From NCBI GenBank assembly GCA_040222275.1, contig JAVKDJ010000013.1, positions 251,852 through 315,851 on the forward strand: a stretch of DNA of 64,000 nucleotides, written 5' to 3'. Source of the DNA: CAXBNB01 sp040222275. Its GTDB lineage: Bacteria; Bacteroidota; Bacteroidia; Cytophagales; Cyclobacteriaceae. Positions within the stretch are counted from its first letter, which is position 1, and each line of letters starts with the position of its first letter. The position numbers and the translations under genes were made by a program. Under the pieces are notes generated by a model, which had not been told where the DNA came from, did not search any database, and saw only the letters and a list, made by a program, of their open reading frames with translations. Of the stretch, positions 33,579-41,797 are shown in pieces.

Positions 33579-34499
33579 TTAGACCTCTCCCAACTCGAAA
33601 GTTCTACCTTCTATAGCCAATTCTGAATTCGAAAAAACTTCCTGTGTTTCTTCTATCATTGGTTCGAGCTCTTTGTAGCGGGTGGAAAAATGACCAATGA
33701 TCAACTGGCCGGCATTGGCGAGTTTGGCCAGTTGGCCGGCCTGTTTGGTGGTGGAGTGGTAGGTGTTTGCGGCCCTCTCCTGCATGTCCATCATAAAGGT
33801 AGTTTCATGGTAAAGCAGGCTCACGTCCTTTATCTGGTCGGCGATGAGTTCGTTGTACCTGGTATCCGAGCAGTAGGCATACGAATAGGACGGGTGAGGA
33901 TCTAAAGTCAGCTCTTTGTTTGTGGCTACTACCTTTCCATTGGCGTCCGTAAGATCGTCCCCGTTTTTGAGGCCAATGATTTGCAGTGGTGTAAGGTTGT
34001 CTTTCAACTTGGCCTTGTCTATCCTTCTTTTCTTGGGTTTTTCACGAAACAGAAACCCGGCACAATCCACCCTGTGGTCAAGTGGAATGGTGTGGACTGT
34101 CAGGTTTTCATTTTCCATGATCAACTCCACCTTATTGGGTGTCCATTCTTTAAAATTGACCTTGTAGTTGAGTGACGTCTCGGAATATTTCAACTGAAGG
34201 GAGATAATTTCCAACAAACCAGGAGGCCCATAGATATTGAGGTCTTTTTTGCGGCCATAAAGGTGCATGGACGAAATGAGCCCCATGAGCCCATAATAGT
34301 GGTCGCCATGTAGGTGGCTGATCATGATGTGGTTGATTCTGTTGGCCTTGATGTTGTATTTTTTCAGTCGCAGCTGGGTGCCTTCACCACAATCGATAAG
34401 AAAGGCATGGTGCATGATAGCCAGGAATTGGGCGGTCTGGTTGCGTTGATGGGCAGGCACGGCAGCATTCGAACCCAGTATAGTCAGGGAAATTGGCAA
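33579..34499 (-). CDS. rnz: Ribonuclease Z
   Basis: tRNA 3'-end processing endonuclease of the metallo-beta-lactamase superfamily, 306 residues. It has the ILGSNAAVPAHQRNQTAQ start, the HxHxDH zinc motif in ISHLHGDHYYGLMG, IDCGEGTQLRLKKYNI, SYCSDTRYNELI, LYHETTFM and the final GHFSTRYKELEPM. It lies 25 bp downstream of a STAS-domain gene on the same strand. It is relevant here since tRNA-Leu in this window does not encode its CCA end. Confidence 0.95.
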   Translation of the reverse strand: MPISLTILGSNAAVPAHQRNQTAQFLAIMHHAFLIDCGEGTQLRLKKYNIKANRINHIMISHLHGDHYYGLMGLISSMHLYGRKKDLNIYGPPGLLEIISLQLKYSETSLNYKVNFKEWTPNKVELIMENENLTVHTIPLDHRVDCAGFLFREKPKKRRIDKAKLKDNLTPLQIIGLKNGDDLTDANGKVVATNKELTLDPHPSYSYAYCSDTRYNELIADQIKDVSLLYHETTFMMDMQERAANTYHSTTKQAGQLAKLANAGQLIIGHFSTRYKELEPMIEETQEVFSNSELAIEGRTFELGEV

Positions 34500-34524
34500 T
34501 TTAGAAAATTAATGTTTCGGTCAA

Positions 34525-34902
34525 TTATTCGCTTTCTCCGAGGAGGCCGTTTTCTATTTCCAATAGAAAAACAGCATCAACAGCTTCTTCCACGGTAGGG
34601 AGTATGTTGAGCACTTTGTCCAGTTGGGATATTTTGATCAGCTTCATGGCGTGATCAGAGATGCAGGTGAGTATAAATGTTCCTTTGTTTTCAGCGAACA
34701 CTCGGTTGCCCACCAGCAGGGAACTTAATCCTGAAGAATCTATATACTTAACCTCCGACAGGTCCACAATGATATTTTGGATGCCTTGCCCTTGTATGGC
34801 CACCAGTTCGGATTTGAGTTCTGGTGCGATTGTAGAATCAAGCTTTTCGTTTTCTACGCGAATCACATTGTATTTTTCCTGTCTGTCTATTGAATACTTC
34901 AT
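34525..34902 (-). CDS. STAS-domain protein (anti-sigma factor antagonist-like)
   Basis: 125 residues forming a single STAS domain. The conserved phosphorylatable Ser is in IIVDLSEVKYIDSSGLSSLLVGNRV, and the C-terminal helix follows (HAMKLIKISQLDKVLNILPTVEEAVDAV). Such proteins bind a kinase/anti-sigma partner and switch by phosphorylation. No kinase or phosphatase is next to it. The gene pair with rnz looks co-transcribed. Confidence 0.9.
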   Translation of the reverse strand: MKYSIDRQEKYNVIRVENEKLDSTIAPELKSELVAIQGQGIQNIIVDLSEVKYIDSSGLSSLLVGNRVFAENKGTFILTCISDHAMKLIKISQLDKVLNILPTVEEAVDAVFLLEIENGLLGESE

Positions 34903-35018
34903 AAAGCATTGGTTTGGTGATAGGGGCTGTGAAAATCAAACAGCACCCAAAATTAACTATTTTTAATCAGATAGAGGCTCTCTCTTCTACGGAGAACCAT
35001 TGACCTGACTTTGCCGGG

Positions 35019-35957
35019 TTATTTTAAGTAGTTGAGTATATTTTGTTCCATTCTGGCGATAATGTCATGGGAATTGTCCTGAACAAATTTTTCGCCGGTA
35101 ATGTTTTCATACAATTCTATGTAGCGCTCAGAAATCGATTGCACTTTGGCTTCATCCATCTTGGGTACGGTTTGCCCTTCTTTGCCCTGAAATCCTTCCG
35201 AAATCAACCATTGGCGCACAAATTCTTTAGACAACTGCCTTTGGGGCTGGTTTTGGTCCTGCAAGCTTTGGTAGGTGTCCTTATAGAAGTATCTGGAGGA
35301 ATCGGGGGTATGCACTTCATCGATCAGAATGATTTCACCATCAAACATGCCAAACTCATACTTGGTATCTACCAAAATCAGCCCACGGCTGTCGGCTATT
35401 TCTGTTCCCCTTTGAAAAAGCTTTCGGGTGTATTCTTCCAGCTGGGTATAAATCTTTTCATCTACTATCCCTTGTGAGATGATTTCTTCCCTGGAAATGT
35501 CTTCATCATGCCCCTCCATGGCCTTGGTAGAAGGGGTAATGATCGGTTGGGGCAATTTGTCATTTTCTTTGAGCCCTTCTGGCAAGCTTACACCACACAG
35601 AGTCCTTTTGCCCGCTTTATATTCGCGGGCAGCATGGCCTGCAAGGTAACCTCTTATTACCATTTCCACCGCAAATGGCTGGCAGGCTTTGCCAATAGTT
35701 ACATTGGGGTCGGGCACAGCTTCTACCCAATTGGGTACTATGTCGCTGGTAGCTTCCAGAAATTTGGCTGCAATCTGGTTGAGCACCTGTCCTTTAAAGG
35801 GGATTGGTGCCGGCAAGATCACGTCAAAAGCCGAAATCCTGTCGCTGGCTATCATCACGAGCTTGTCTCCTATGGTATATACATCACGGACTTTGCCTCC
35901 ATATCTTTTGGTTTGCCCGGGAAAATTGAAGTTGGTGGTTTTTATCGCATTGGTCAT
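35019..35957 (-). CDS. purC: Phosphoribosylaminoimidazole-succinocarboxamide synthase
   Basis: SAICAR synthetase of purine biosynthesis, 312 residues, the longer yeast-like form common in Bacteroidota. Blocks seen: YGGKVRDVYTIGDKLVMIASDRISAFDVILP, GQVLNQIAAKFLE, PFAVEMVIRGYLAGHAAREYKAG, LILVDTKYEFGMFDGEIILIDEVHTPDSSRYF. It starts with ATG at 35957; an unrelated repeat protein lies upstream on the same strand. Confidence 0.95.
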   Translation of the reverse strand: MTNAIKTTNFNFPGQTKRYGGKVRDVYTIGDKLVMIASDRISAFDVILPAPIPFKGQVLNQIAAKFLEATSDIVPNWVEAVPDPNVTIGKACQPFAVEMVIRGYLAGHAAREYKAGKRTLCGVSLPEGLKENDKLPQPIITPSTKAMEGHDEDISREEIISQGIVDEKIYTQLEEYTRKLFQRGTEIADSRGLILVDTKYEFGMFDGEIILIDEVHTPDSSRYFYKDTYQSLQDQNQPQRQLSKEFVRQWLISEGFQGKEGQTVPKMDEAKVQSISERYIELYENITGEKFVQDNSHDIIARMEQNILNYLK

Positions 35958-36024
35958 GGCGCCAAAATTAGGAATATAATTGTTTTTTATGAGGGTGACA
36001 GGAGTCTATTTTATCACATTTATT

Positions 36025-37329
36025 TTACTGAACCAACCGCCCCAACTTGTAGTTTTCTGTTTTTTCCAACTCCCCCTTTTTGTTGTAAAACTTCCATTCC
36101 CCGTTTTTCAGGTCACGTGAGTAGGAGCCTTCTATTTCCGGCTTTTCATTTTTTTGAAATTTCTGATATGGACCATTGAGTTGGTCAAATTTGTAGGTGA
36201 ACACTTCTGATGGATTGCCATTGGGATGGAACAGCGTTTCGGTACCATTTTTTTTGCCTTTCACGAAGGTCTCTTCTTTTATTACATGGCCCTTTTCATC
36301 ATAAGTCAGGCGTGTGCCTTCCAGTTTGCCGAGTGTATATTCTTCAGATATTTTGAGTTTTCCCTTGTCGAAATAGTATTTCCATGTCCCGGTTTTCAAG
36401 CCATCTTCGTATTCCATTTCAGCAGTCATATTGCCATGGCTGTCAAATTCCTGAATGACCCGATCCTCTTCCCTGTTGGAATAGTCTATGATCGTTTTTG
36501 CTGCACCGTTTTCAAAAAATGTTTTGTTGATACCTGTCTTGAATCCATTGACAAGGTTGAGGTTTTGCTCAATAGCCCCTGAAGCATAGTAGGAAATGAT
36601 GTTGCCGTTTAACTGCCCCCTGGTGTAGCTGCCCGAGGTTTGTAATTGGCCATTTTCGTAATACTTTTTATAGTGTCCTTCTTTTGACCCATTCCTTTGA
36701 AAGGCTTCATTGTTGAGCTGCCCATTGGCATAATAGGACCTGATGTACCCATCCAATACGGCATTGGTATAATTGATCTCAGATTTCAGCACACCTGTTT
36801 CATAGTAGGTCTTGTTTGGGCCATGTTGCTTGCCGTTGAGGTAGGAAATTTCCTCTTTGAGCTTTCCGTTGGGATAGTATTCCCTTACGGTCCCGCTGGG
36901 TTTTCCATAGTCAAATTCTGTGGTGTTTTTTAATGTGCCGTTCGGAAAATAGGTAGTAAGTACACCAACAAGGGTATCACTTTCGAACTTGCCTTCTTGT
37001 ATCAGTTGGTTGTCCTGGTTAAAAACCTTTGTCACACCCTCCTTCAGTCCATTGCTGTAAGTGGTGGTGCGCTGTACGGTACCATCGGGGTAATAATTTT
37101 TGAATTCGCCTTCTTTAATACCCTCACTGAAATGTCCTTTTACGGATAAGTTTCCCTCCAGATCGTAGGCAAAGTAATCACCATGGATTTTGCTGCTGTC
37201 ATTGTCCAGTATGAAATATTCTTCTTTTATTTTTCCCTCACCTTCAAAATGATATTTGGTTATTTTGGTCTGGGAGTAAAGTTTGAATGAAAGAAAAAAT
37301 GCGACCAGAAACAGTAAGCGAACAACCAT
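36025..37329 (-). CDS. Secreted MORN-repeat (YwqK-like) protein
   Basis: 434 residues with a signal peptide (MVVRLLFLVAFFLSFKLYSQ). The rest consists of more than a dozen tandem MORN-like units of about 23 residues with the pattern YYxNGxLxxExxYxxGxxxGxxxxYY, for example EYYPNGKLKEEISYLNGKQHG and SYYANGQLNNEAFQRNG. The family is often named 'toxin-antitoxin YwqK antitoxin', but there is no partner gene here and the signal peptide makes a cytoplasmic antitoxin role unlikely. It probably forms an extended beta-sheet surface in the envelope. Function unknown. Confidence 0.88.
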   Translation of the reverse strand: MVVRLLFLVAFFLSFKLYSQTKITKYHFEGEGKIKEEYFILDNDSSKIHGDYFAYDLEGNLSVKGHFSEGIKEGEFKNYYPDGTVQRTTTYSNGLKEGVTKVFNQDNQLIQEGKFESDTLVGVLTTYFPNGTLKNTTEFDYGKPSGTVREYYPNGKLKEEISYLNGKQHGPNKTYYETGVLKSEINYTNAVLDGYIRSYYANGQLNNEAFQRNGSKEGHYKKYYENGQLQTSGSYTRGQLNGNIISYYASGAIEQNLNLVNGFKTGINKTFFENGAAKTIIDYSNREEDRVIQEFDSHGNMTAEMEYEDGLKTGTWKYYFDKGKLKISEEYTLGKLEGTRLTYDEKGHVIKEETFVKGKKNGTETLFHPNGNPSEVFTYKFDQLNGPYQKFQKNEKPEIEGSYSRDLKNGEWKFYNKKGELEKTENYKLGRLVQ

Positions 37330-37564
37330 AGCTTTTATTTAAAAGAAAATCAACTGCACAAATATTTATCATTTCGCTTTAAAACGAGAAAACTGATTGC
37401 AGATTATGAAAATACAGATGCTTTATTTTTCGGTGAAAGTTGCTGTCGCCCGATTTCACAATCAATCATTAAAGGCGTTGGGTTTATCAAAAACTGTATA
37501 AAAATCCAGTCTTAAATTGCAACACATTCCCCATCCAAAAGTTCACCTTATCCAGCATCCAGCC

Positions 37565-38743
37565 CTACACCTTCTCGATCACAATAGCAGAAGCCCCACC
37601 ACCACCGTTGCAAATCCCTGCTACCCCAATATTGGCATTTTTTTGCGCCAGCACAGAATTAAGCGTGGTGATGATCCTGGCACCCGAACACCCGAGGGGA
37701 TGGCCAAGGGCTACAGCCCCACCGAATACATTTACATTTTCCGGGTTCAGTTCCAATTGCCTGTTGTTGGCTATGGCCACAGCCGAAAAAGCTTCATTGA
37801 TTTCATAGAAATCAACATCGGCTTTTTCCACTCCCGCATTTTTCAGGGCTTTGGGAATCGCCAGGGAAGGAGCGGTAGTAAACCACAACGGCTCCTGTGC
37901 CGCATCGGCAAAACCCCTTATACATGCGATAGGCTTCAGTCCGAGGGATTTCATTTTCCCTTCGCTCACCAGGACGAGGGCAGAAGCCCCATCATTGATG
38001 GTGGATGCATTGGCGGCAGTAACCGTACCCTCTTTGCTGAAAACCGGACGCAGGTTTGGGATTTTGTCGAACTTTACATTTTTGTATTCTTCATCCGTGT
38101 CCATCACAATCGGGTCGCCCTTTCTTTGGGGGATTTCCACAGGTATGATCTCGTTTTTAAAATAGCCATTGTCAACAGCCTGTGCGGTGCGCTTGTAGGA
38201 ATTGATGGCATACTCATCTTGCTCTTCGCGGGTAATGTTCATTTCCCTGGCCGTATTGTCTGCGCAATTTCCCATAGGAAACCCATTGTATGCTTCCCAC
38301 AGTCCATCATGCATGAGCCCATCTACTATCTGTCCATGTCCATAACCATAGCCATACCTCGCTTTTGGCAAGTAAAATGGGATATTGGACATGCTCTCCA
38401 TACCTCCGGCCACTATCACATCGGCATGACCGAGCATGATGGATTGTGCGCCCAGCATTACGGATTTCATGCCAGAGGCACAGACCTTGTTTACAGTTGT
38501 GCAGGGCACGTTGTAGCCAATACCAGCCCCTATAGCGGCTTGTCTGGCTGGGGCCTGGCCCAGGTTGGCAGAAACCACATTGCCCATAAAGACTTCATCC
38601 ACATGGGATGCTTCTACCCCTGATTTTTCCAAGGCACCACCGATGGCAATTGACCCTAGCTTGGTGGCTGAAATAGACGCCAGTGAGCCTCCAAAACTAC
38701 CAATGGGTGTGCGCACGGCTGAAACGATATATACTTTTTGCAT
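37565..38743 (-). CDS. Acetyl-CoA C-acetyltransferase (thiolase)
   Basis: 392 residues. Thiolase family catalytic residues: Cys in TVNKVCASGMKSVMLG, His in YEINEAFSAVAIA and GGAVALGHPLGCSGAR, and the second Cys in GICNGGGGASAIVIE. It starts MQKVYIVSAVRTPIGSFGGSLAS. It could act biosynthetically (acetoacetyl-CoA) or in fatty-acid breakdown; no other beta-oxidation gene is adjacent, so the direction is not decided. Confidence 0.95.
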   Translation of the reverse strand: MQKVYIVSAVRTPIGSFGGSLASISATKLGSIAIGGALEKSGVEASHVDEVFMGNVVSANLGQAPARQAAIGAGIGYNVPCTTVNKVCASGMKSVMLGAQSIMLGHADVIVAGGMESMSNIPFYLPKARYGYGYGHGQIVDGLMHDGLWEAYNGFPMGNCADNTAREMNITREEQDEYAINSYKRTAQAVDNGYFKNEIIPVEIPQRKGDPIVMDTDEEYKNVKFDKIPNLRPVFSKEGTVTAANASTINDGASALVLVSEGKMKSLGLKPIACIRGFADAAQEPLWFTTAPSLAIPKALKNAGVEKADVDFYEINEAFSAVAIANNRQLELNPENVNVFGGAVALGHPLGCSGARIITTLNSVLAQKNANIGVAGICNGGGGASAIVIEKV

Positions 38744-38946
38744 AATTGGATTGAGTTATAATGTGTTTGGTTACAAATGTAAATAAGTGATGCAGAAAAA
38801 CCGGGTGAATGGCACAACAAAACCACGTATGAGCCAAAGGTGGGTAAAATTCCAGTACAAAATAGGAAAACGTTACCGCTTGGTTTACTTTAGGCAGCAA
38901 TGTTGTTTTTCAATAGTGCGATATCCGTACGTTTATTTCAGATAAG

Positions 38947-40059
38947 ATGAAAAGAAGCCTGTCTGTTTTGTCGTTTTTAATGATGCTGACCTGGGGAGCC
39001 ATGGCCCAGGTCAACAGTTCGCAAGACACTCTTAAATTACTATTTATTGGCGACATCATGGGGCACGATTCGCAAATCAATGCAGCGTACAATCATGGGT
39101 CTGGTGGATATGACTACAACAATGTGTTTCTGCCACTGAAGCCAGTAATGAGTGGGGCAGATTTTTCGATAGCCAATTTGGAAGTAACCCTCGCAGGCCC
39201 ACCCTACAAGGGATATCCCCAGTTTTCTTCGCCAGACGAATTGGCGGTGGCCTGCAAAAACAACGGTATAGATGTACTCGTGACCTCCAACAACCACTCC
39301 TGTGACAGAAGAAAACAAGGTGTACTCAGGACGCTCGACGTATTGGATTCACTGGATATCTACCACACAGGCACCTTTAGGGACAAAGCAGAATGGGAGG
39401 AGCGAAACCTGCTGGTTCTGGAAAAAAACAACATTAAAATTGGTATATTAAATTACACCTATGGCACCAATGGTATTCCCACACCGCCACCTACTATAGT
39501 GAACAGGATAGATTGGAAGGAAATGGCAAACGACATTGAAGCCAGTAAGTCATATGGGCTTGACAAGCTCATCGTTTTTTTGCATTGGGGCAAGGAGTAC
39601 GAATCCCACCCGAGTACAGACCAGATAGATCTGGCCAACTATTTATTCAGCAATGGGACTGATATTATCATTGGATCCCATCCACATGTATTGCAAAAAA
39701 TGGAGTACAGGAAAGGCCTGGACCAGTCGGGGGAAAAGTTTGTGGCCTACTCATTGGGCAATTTTATCTCTAATCAAAGGGTGAGAAAGCGCGATGGAGG
39801 GGCTATGGTAGAATTGACGTTGGTGAAAGATGAAACTGGGATCAGCATAGCCCAAAATGGATATCATCTGGTATGGGTGCACAAGCCCATAAAAAACGGA
39901 CGGTCAACTTTTGAGATCATAAGAGGCGTAGATGCCGAACGAAATGCCTATGCAGGAATGGATAAGACTGCTGTCGATCAATTAAAAGTGTTTTTAAATG
40001 ACTCCAGGGAGCTGCTCGAATCGGAAAATATCGAGGTTTCAGAGATACTCGAAGATTGA
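38947..40059 (+). CDS. CapA/PGA_cap-family secreted metallophosphoesterase-like protein
   Basis: 370 residues with a signal peptide (MKRSLSVLSFLMMLTWGAMAQ). CapA-family motifs: LLFIGDIMGHDSQINAAY, ADFSIANLEVTLAGPPYKGYPQF, DVLVTSNNHSCDRRKQGVLRTLDVLD, LIVFLHWGKEYESHP and IIIGSHPHVLQKMEY. These correspond to the Asp/His/Asn metal-binding positions of the calcineurin-like fold. CapA takes part in poly-gamma-glutamate synthesis in Bacillus, but most stand-alone members have no proven function, and no capB/capC is near. Confidence 0.9.
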   Translation: MKRSLSVLSFLMMLTWGAMAQVNSSQDTLKLLFIGDIMGHDSQINAAYNHGSGGYDYNNVFLPLKPVMSGADFSIANLEVTLAGPPYKGYPQFSSPDELAVACKNNGIDVLVTSNNHSCDRRKQGVLRTLDVLDSLDIYHTGTFRDKAEWEERNLLVLEKNNIKIGILNYTYGTNGIPTPPPTIVNRIDWKEMANDIEASKSYGLDKLIVFLHWGKEYESHPSTDQIDLANYLFSNGTDIIIGSHPHVLQKMEYRKGLDQSGEKFVAYSLGNFISNQRVRKRDGGAMVELTLVKDETGISIAQNGYHLVWVHKPIKNGRSTFEIIRGVDAERNAYAGMDKTAVDQLKVFLNDSRELLESENIEVSEILED

Positions 40060-40410
40060 TCATCCAGGGGTTGTTTTAATGCCTTCCTTGCAAGTCTTAA
40101 ATTTAAGCCAAACCCTGCCTCAGAATAGCGGATCAAGCAATATGCTTGTGAGCAATTGCATTTTTCGTCGAAAAGTTCATTTGCTGCGGAGATATTTTAC
40201 AGGCACTTTTGAGGTACATTTCGAAATATAGAGATTCCAATACTCTTTGCCTGTGGCCTTATGAAAATCATGTTAAGAAAATTGGTTTGAAATGCGGTTA
40301 AAAATGATTTGCTGTTTGAGTTTGGGCGGGCTTTTTCGGAGCACAAGTTCAAATCATTTCAGCATTGAGGAGCAATTTTTAATGATTTTTATACAGCCTT
40401 GACTTTTTTG

Positions 40411-40441
40411 TTTCCTTTTTGTGTTAAGACAAAAAGGGAAA
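40411..40441. repeat. Inverted repeat (hairpin)
   Basis: TTTCCTTTTTGT (40411-40422) and ACAAAAAGGGAAA (40429-40441) are inverted copies with one mismatch around a short loop. There is no T-tract after the hairpin, so it is a repeat element rather than a clear terminator. Confidence 0.6.
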
Positions 40442-40605
40442 GCCTGCCCGGCTTGAGGGCAATGTCCATAAAGGTTGGTACCGTTAATGGTTTTTCTCCA
40501 ATTTTTGTAAAAATTGACACCCATAAATCATTAAAGACTCTTTAAGGTTTCTTCAATATTGCCCAACTATTCTGTTCAAAGGTGCCTTTCTGCTATAGCC
40601 TTTCG

Positions 40606-40631
40606 TTTTCTTTTGCTCACCCAAAAGAAAA
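40606..40631. repeat. Inverted repeat (hairpin)
   Basis: TTTTCTTTTG (40606-40615) and CAAAAGAAAA (40622-40631) pair perfectly around CTCACC. Similar in style to the hairpin at 40,411, and like it followed by a GC-rich phrase (GTGCCTGCGGCC). Confidence 0.6.
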
Positions 40632-40868
40632 GAAACTCCGTGCCTGCGGCCTTTAGATTTACATGGAGGTTATATATAATTATTATCATCACTTCTTTGA
40701 GGGGATCCAAAGGGGGAGACTGGGGCAAGGTTTTTATTTAAATGATTTTAAATCGAACTCATGGCATAAAGGAAAAAAAGCAATTCGAAAAAATATAGGA
40801 GTGGGGGGAACTGTTGAAAATGGTGTATTTAGAAGTAGGTATCTATTTGGCCCAAACCGTTTTAGAAT

Positions 40869-40884
40869 CCGGTGACTTCACCGG
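40869..40884. promoter_or_regulatory. 16-bp palindrome upstream of the second FecI gene
   Basis: CCGGTGACTTCACCGG has perfect 7-bp arms and a 2-base centre. It lies about 100 bp before the sigma-factor gene and has no T-tract, so an operator or a protein-binding site is as likely as a hairpin. Confidence 0.5.
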
Positions 40885-40980
40885 CGATAAACGGGGCTAA
40901 TTTGGTCAAAATTGAGTAAATTACCTGAAGCGAACTAAACACATTAACCCATCAGTTCCCGCGACAAAGATATTGTAGAA

Positions 40981-41487
40981 TTGCTCCACAAGGGCGATCC
41001 CCTGGGGCTTGATATGCTCTTCGATCATTTTGGAGGCAAACTCTACAATATGTGCCTGGCCTATTTGAAATCCAAAGAGGAGGCAGAAGAAGTGGTACAG
41101 GATGTTTTGCTCAAGCTTTGGCAAAACCGGGGAAAAATAGAGGCGACCGGATTTTTGGAAGGATATATTTTCAAGATTACCAAGAACTTTCTGCTGAATA
41201 AAATCAGGGACAAATCCAGAAAAAAACTTACCACGGAACACCTGCAAACTGACATGGCCAGTTCTATCAGTACAGACCAGCCCTTGATGATGACTGATTT
41301 GCAGCTTTTTTTGTCCAAGGCCATAGAGGGGATGCCCCCCAAAAGGCAGAGAATATTTAAGATGAGCCGCATGGACGGGATGTCCAACAAACAAATAGCC
41401 CAGAAATTGGGCGTGTCGGAAAAAACCGTTGAAAACCAAATCGGACGGGCAATAAAATACCTGAGAAGCTATATGAACCATATTTAG
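40981..41487 (+). CDS. ECF sigma factor, FecI-like (start codon uncertain)
   Basis: ECF sigma factor of 168 residues when read from TTG 40981. Region 2: YLKSKEEAEEVVQDVLLKLWQNRG. Region 4: GMPPKRQRIFKMSRMDGMSNKQIAQKLGVSEKTVENQIGRAIKYLRSYM. The frame stays open upstream to a TAA at 40945 and encodes SSRDKDIVELLHKGDP, which looks like the genuine family N-terminus, yet this stretch has no ATG, GTG or TTG. Initiation may therefore be at ATT 40972, at ATC 40951, or at TTG 40981 with a shortened protein. It probably drives the following fecR-susC-susD genes. Confidence 0.88.
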   Translation: MLHKGDPLGLDMLFDHFGGKLYNMCLAYLKSKEEAEEVVQDVLLKLWQNRGKIEATGFLEGYIFKITKNFLLNKIRDKSRKKLTTEHLQTDMASSISTDQPLMMTDLQLFLSKAIEGMPPKRQRIFKMSRMDGMSNKQIAQKLGVSEKTVENQIGRAIKYLRSYMNHI

Positions 41488-41797
41488 CAACAGTTGTCAC
41501 AATGTGACAGCACATGCACCGCCCCTGAAAACGGAAATAGACCACCTACTACATACAATCGTAACATTGGTAAAACAGGGGTAATTCTTTCCCCAAGATG
41601 CTTAACGAATCTATAACAGCCAATTTTGTGATGTTCAACTATGGGCAAGACATTTTTGCACAGTCATGATTTCAATGCGGATGGAGTAGCCATTTGCCAG
41701 ACTTCTTATTGTTGCTGGAAAAAGTTGCTTGCAAATTTTCCCCCGCGTGGGGGGTAGCGCAAAGTATGGGGTATTTAATGATGTAGGCAACAAAATC
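41488..41797. promoter_or_regulatory. fecI-fecR intergenic region with TGTCACAATGTGACA palindrome
   Basis: A 310-bp gap between sigma and anti-sigma genes, much longer than the 83 bp in the first locus. Directly after the sigma stop codon, 41495-41509 is the perfect palindrome TGTCACA-A-TGTGACA. No clear promoter or terminator was found in the rest. The palindrome may be an operator or a small hairpin separating expression of the two genes. Confidence 0.5.

Larger units (their letters stand above)
40060..40980. other. 921-bp gene-free region rich in inverted repeats
   Basis: No convincing ORF was found between capA-like and the second FecI gene. It holds three clear inverted repeats (listed separately), the phrases GCCTGCCCGGCTTGAGGGC and GTGCCTGCGGCC, and otherwise AT-rich sequence. 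It may be the remains of decayed genes plus REP-like elements. It marks the left boundary of the second carbohydrate locus. Confidence 0.55.

Noticed and set aside
36025..37329. Toxin-antitoxin system based on the YwqK-like name of the MORN protein
   Set aside because: No toxin candidate is adjacent and the protein has a signal peptide.
37517..38623. 368-codon plus-strand frame opposite the thiolase gene
   Set aside because: The thiolase on the minus strand has all catalytic motifs. The antisense translation has no domain and a composition typical of reverse frames.
40559..40875. Two short overlapping plus-strand frames in the gene-free region before the second fecI
   Set aside because: They span a hairpin repeat, have no family features, and the composition does not look coding.
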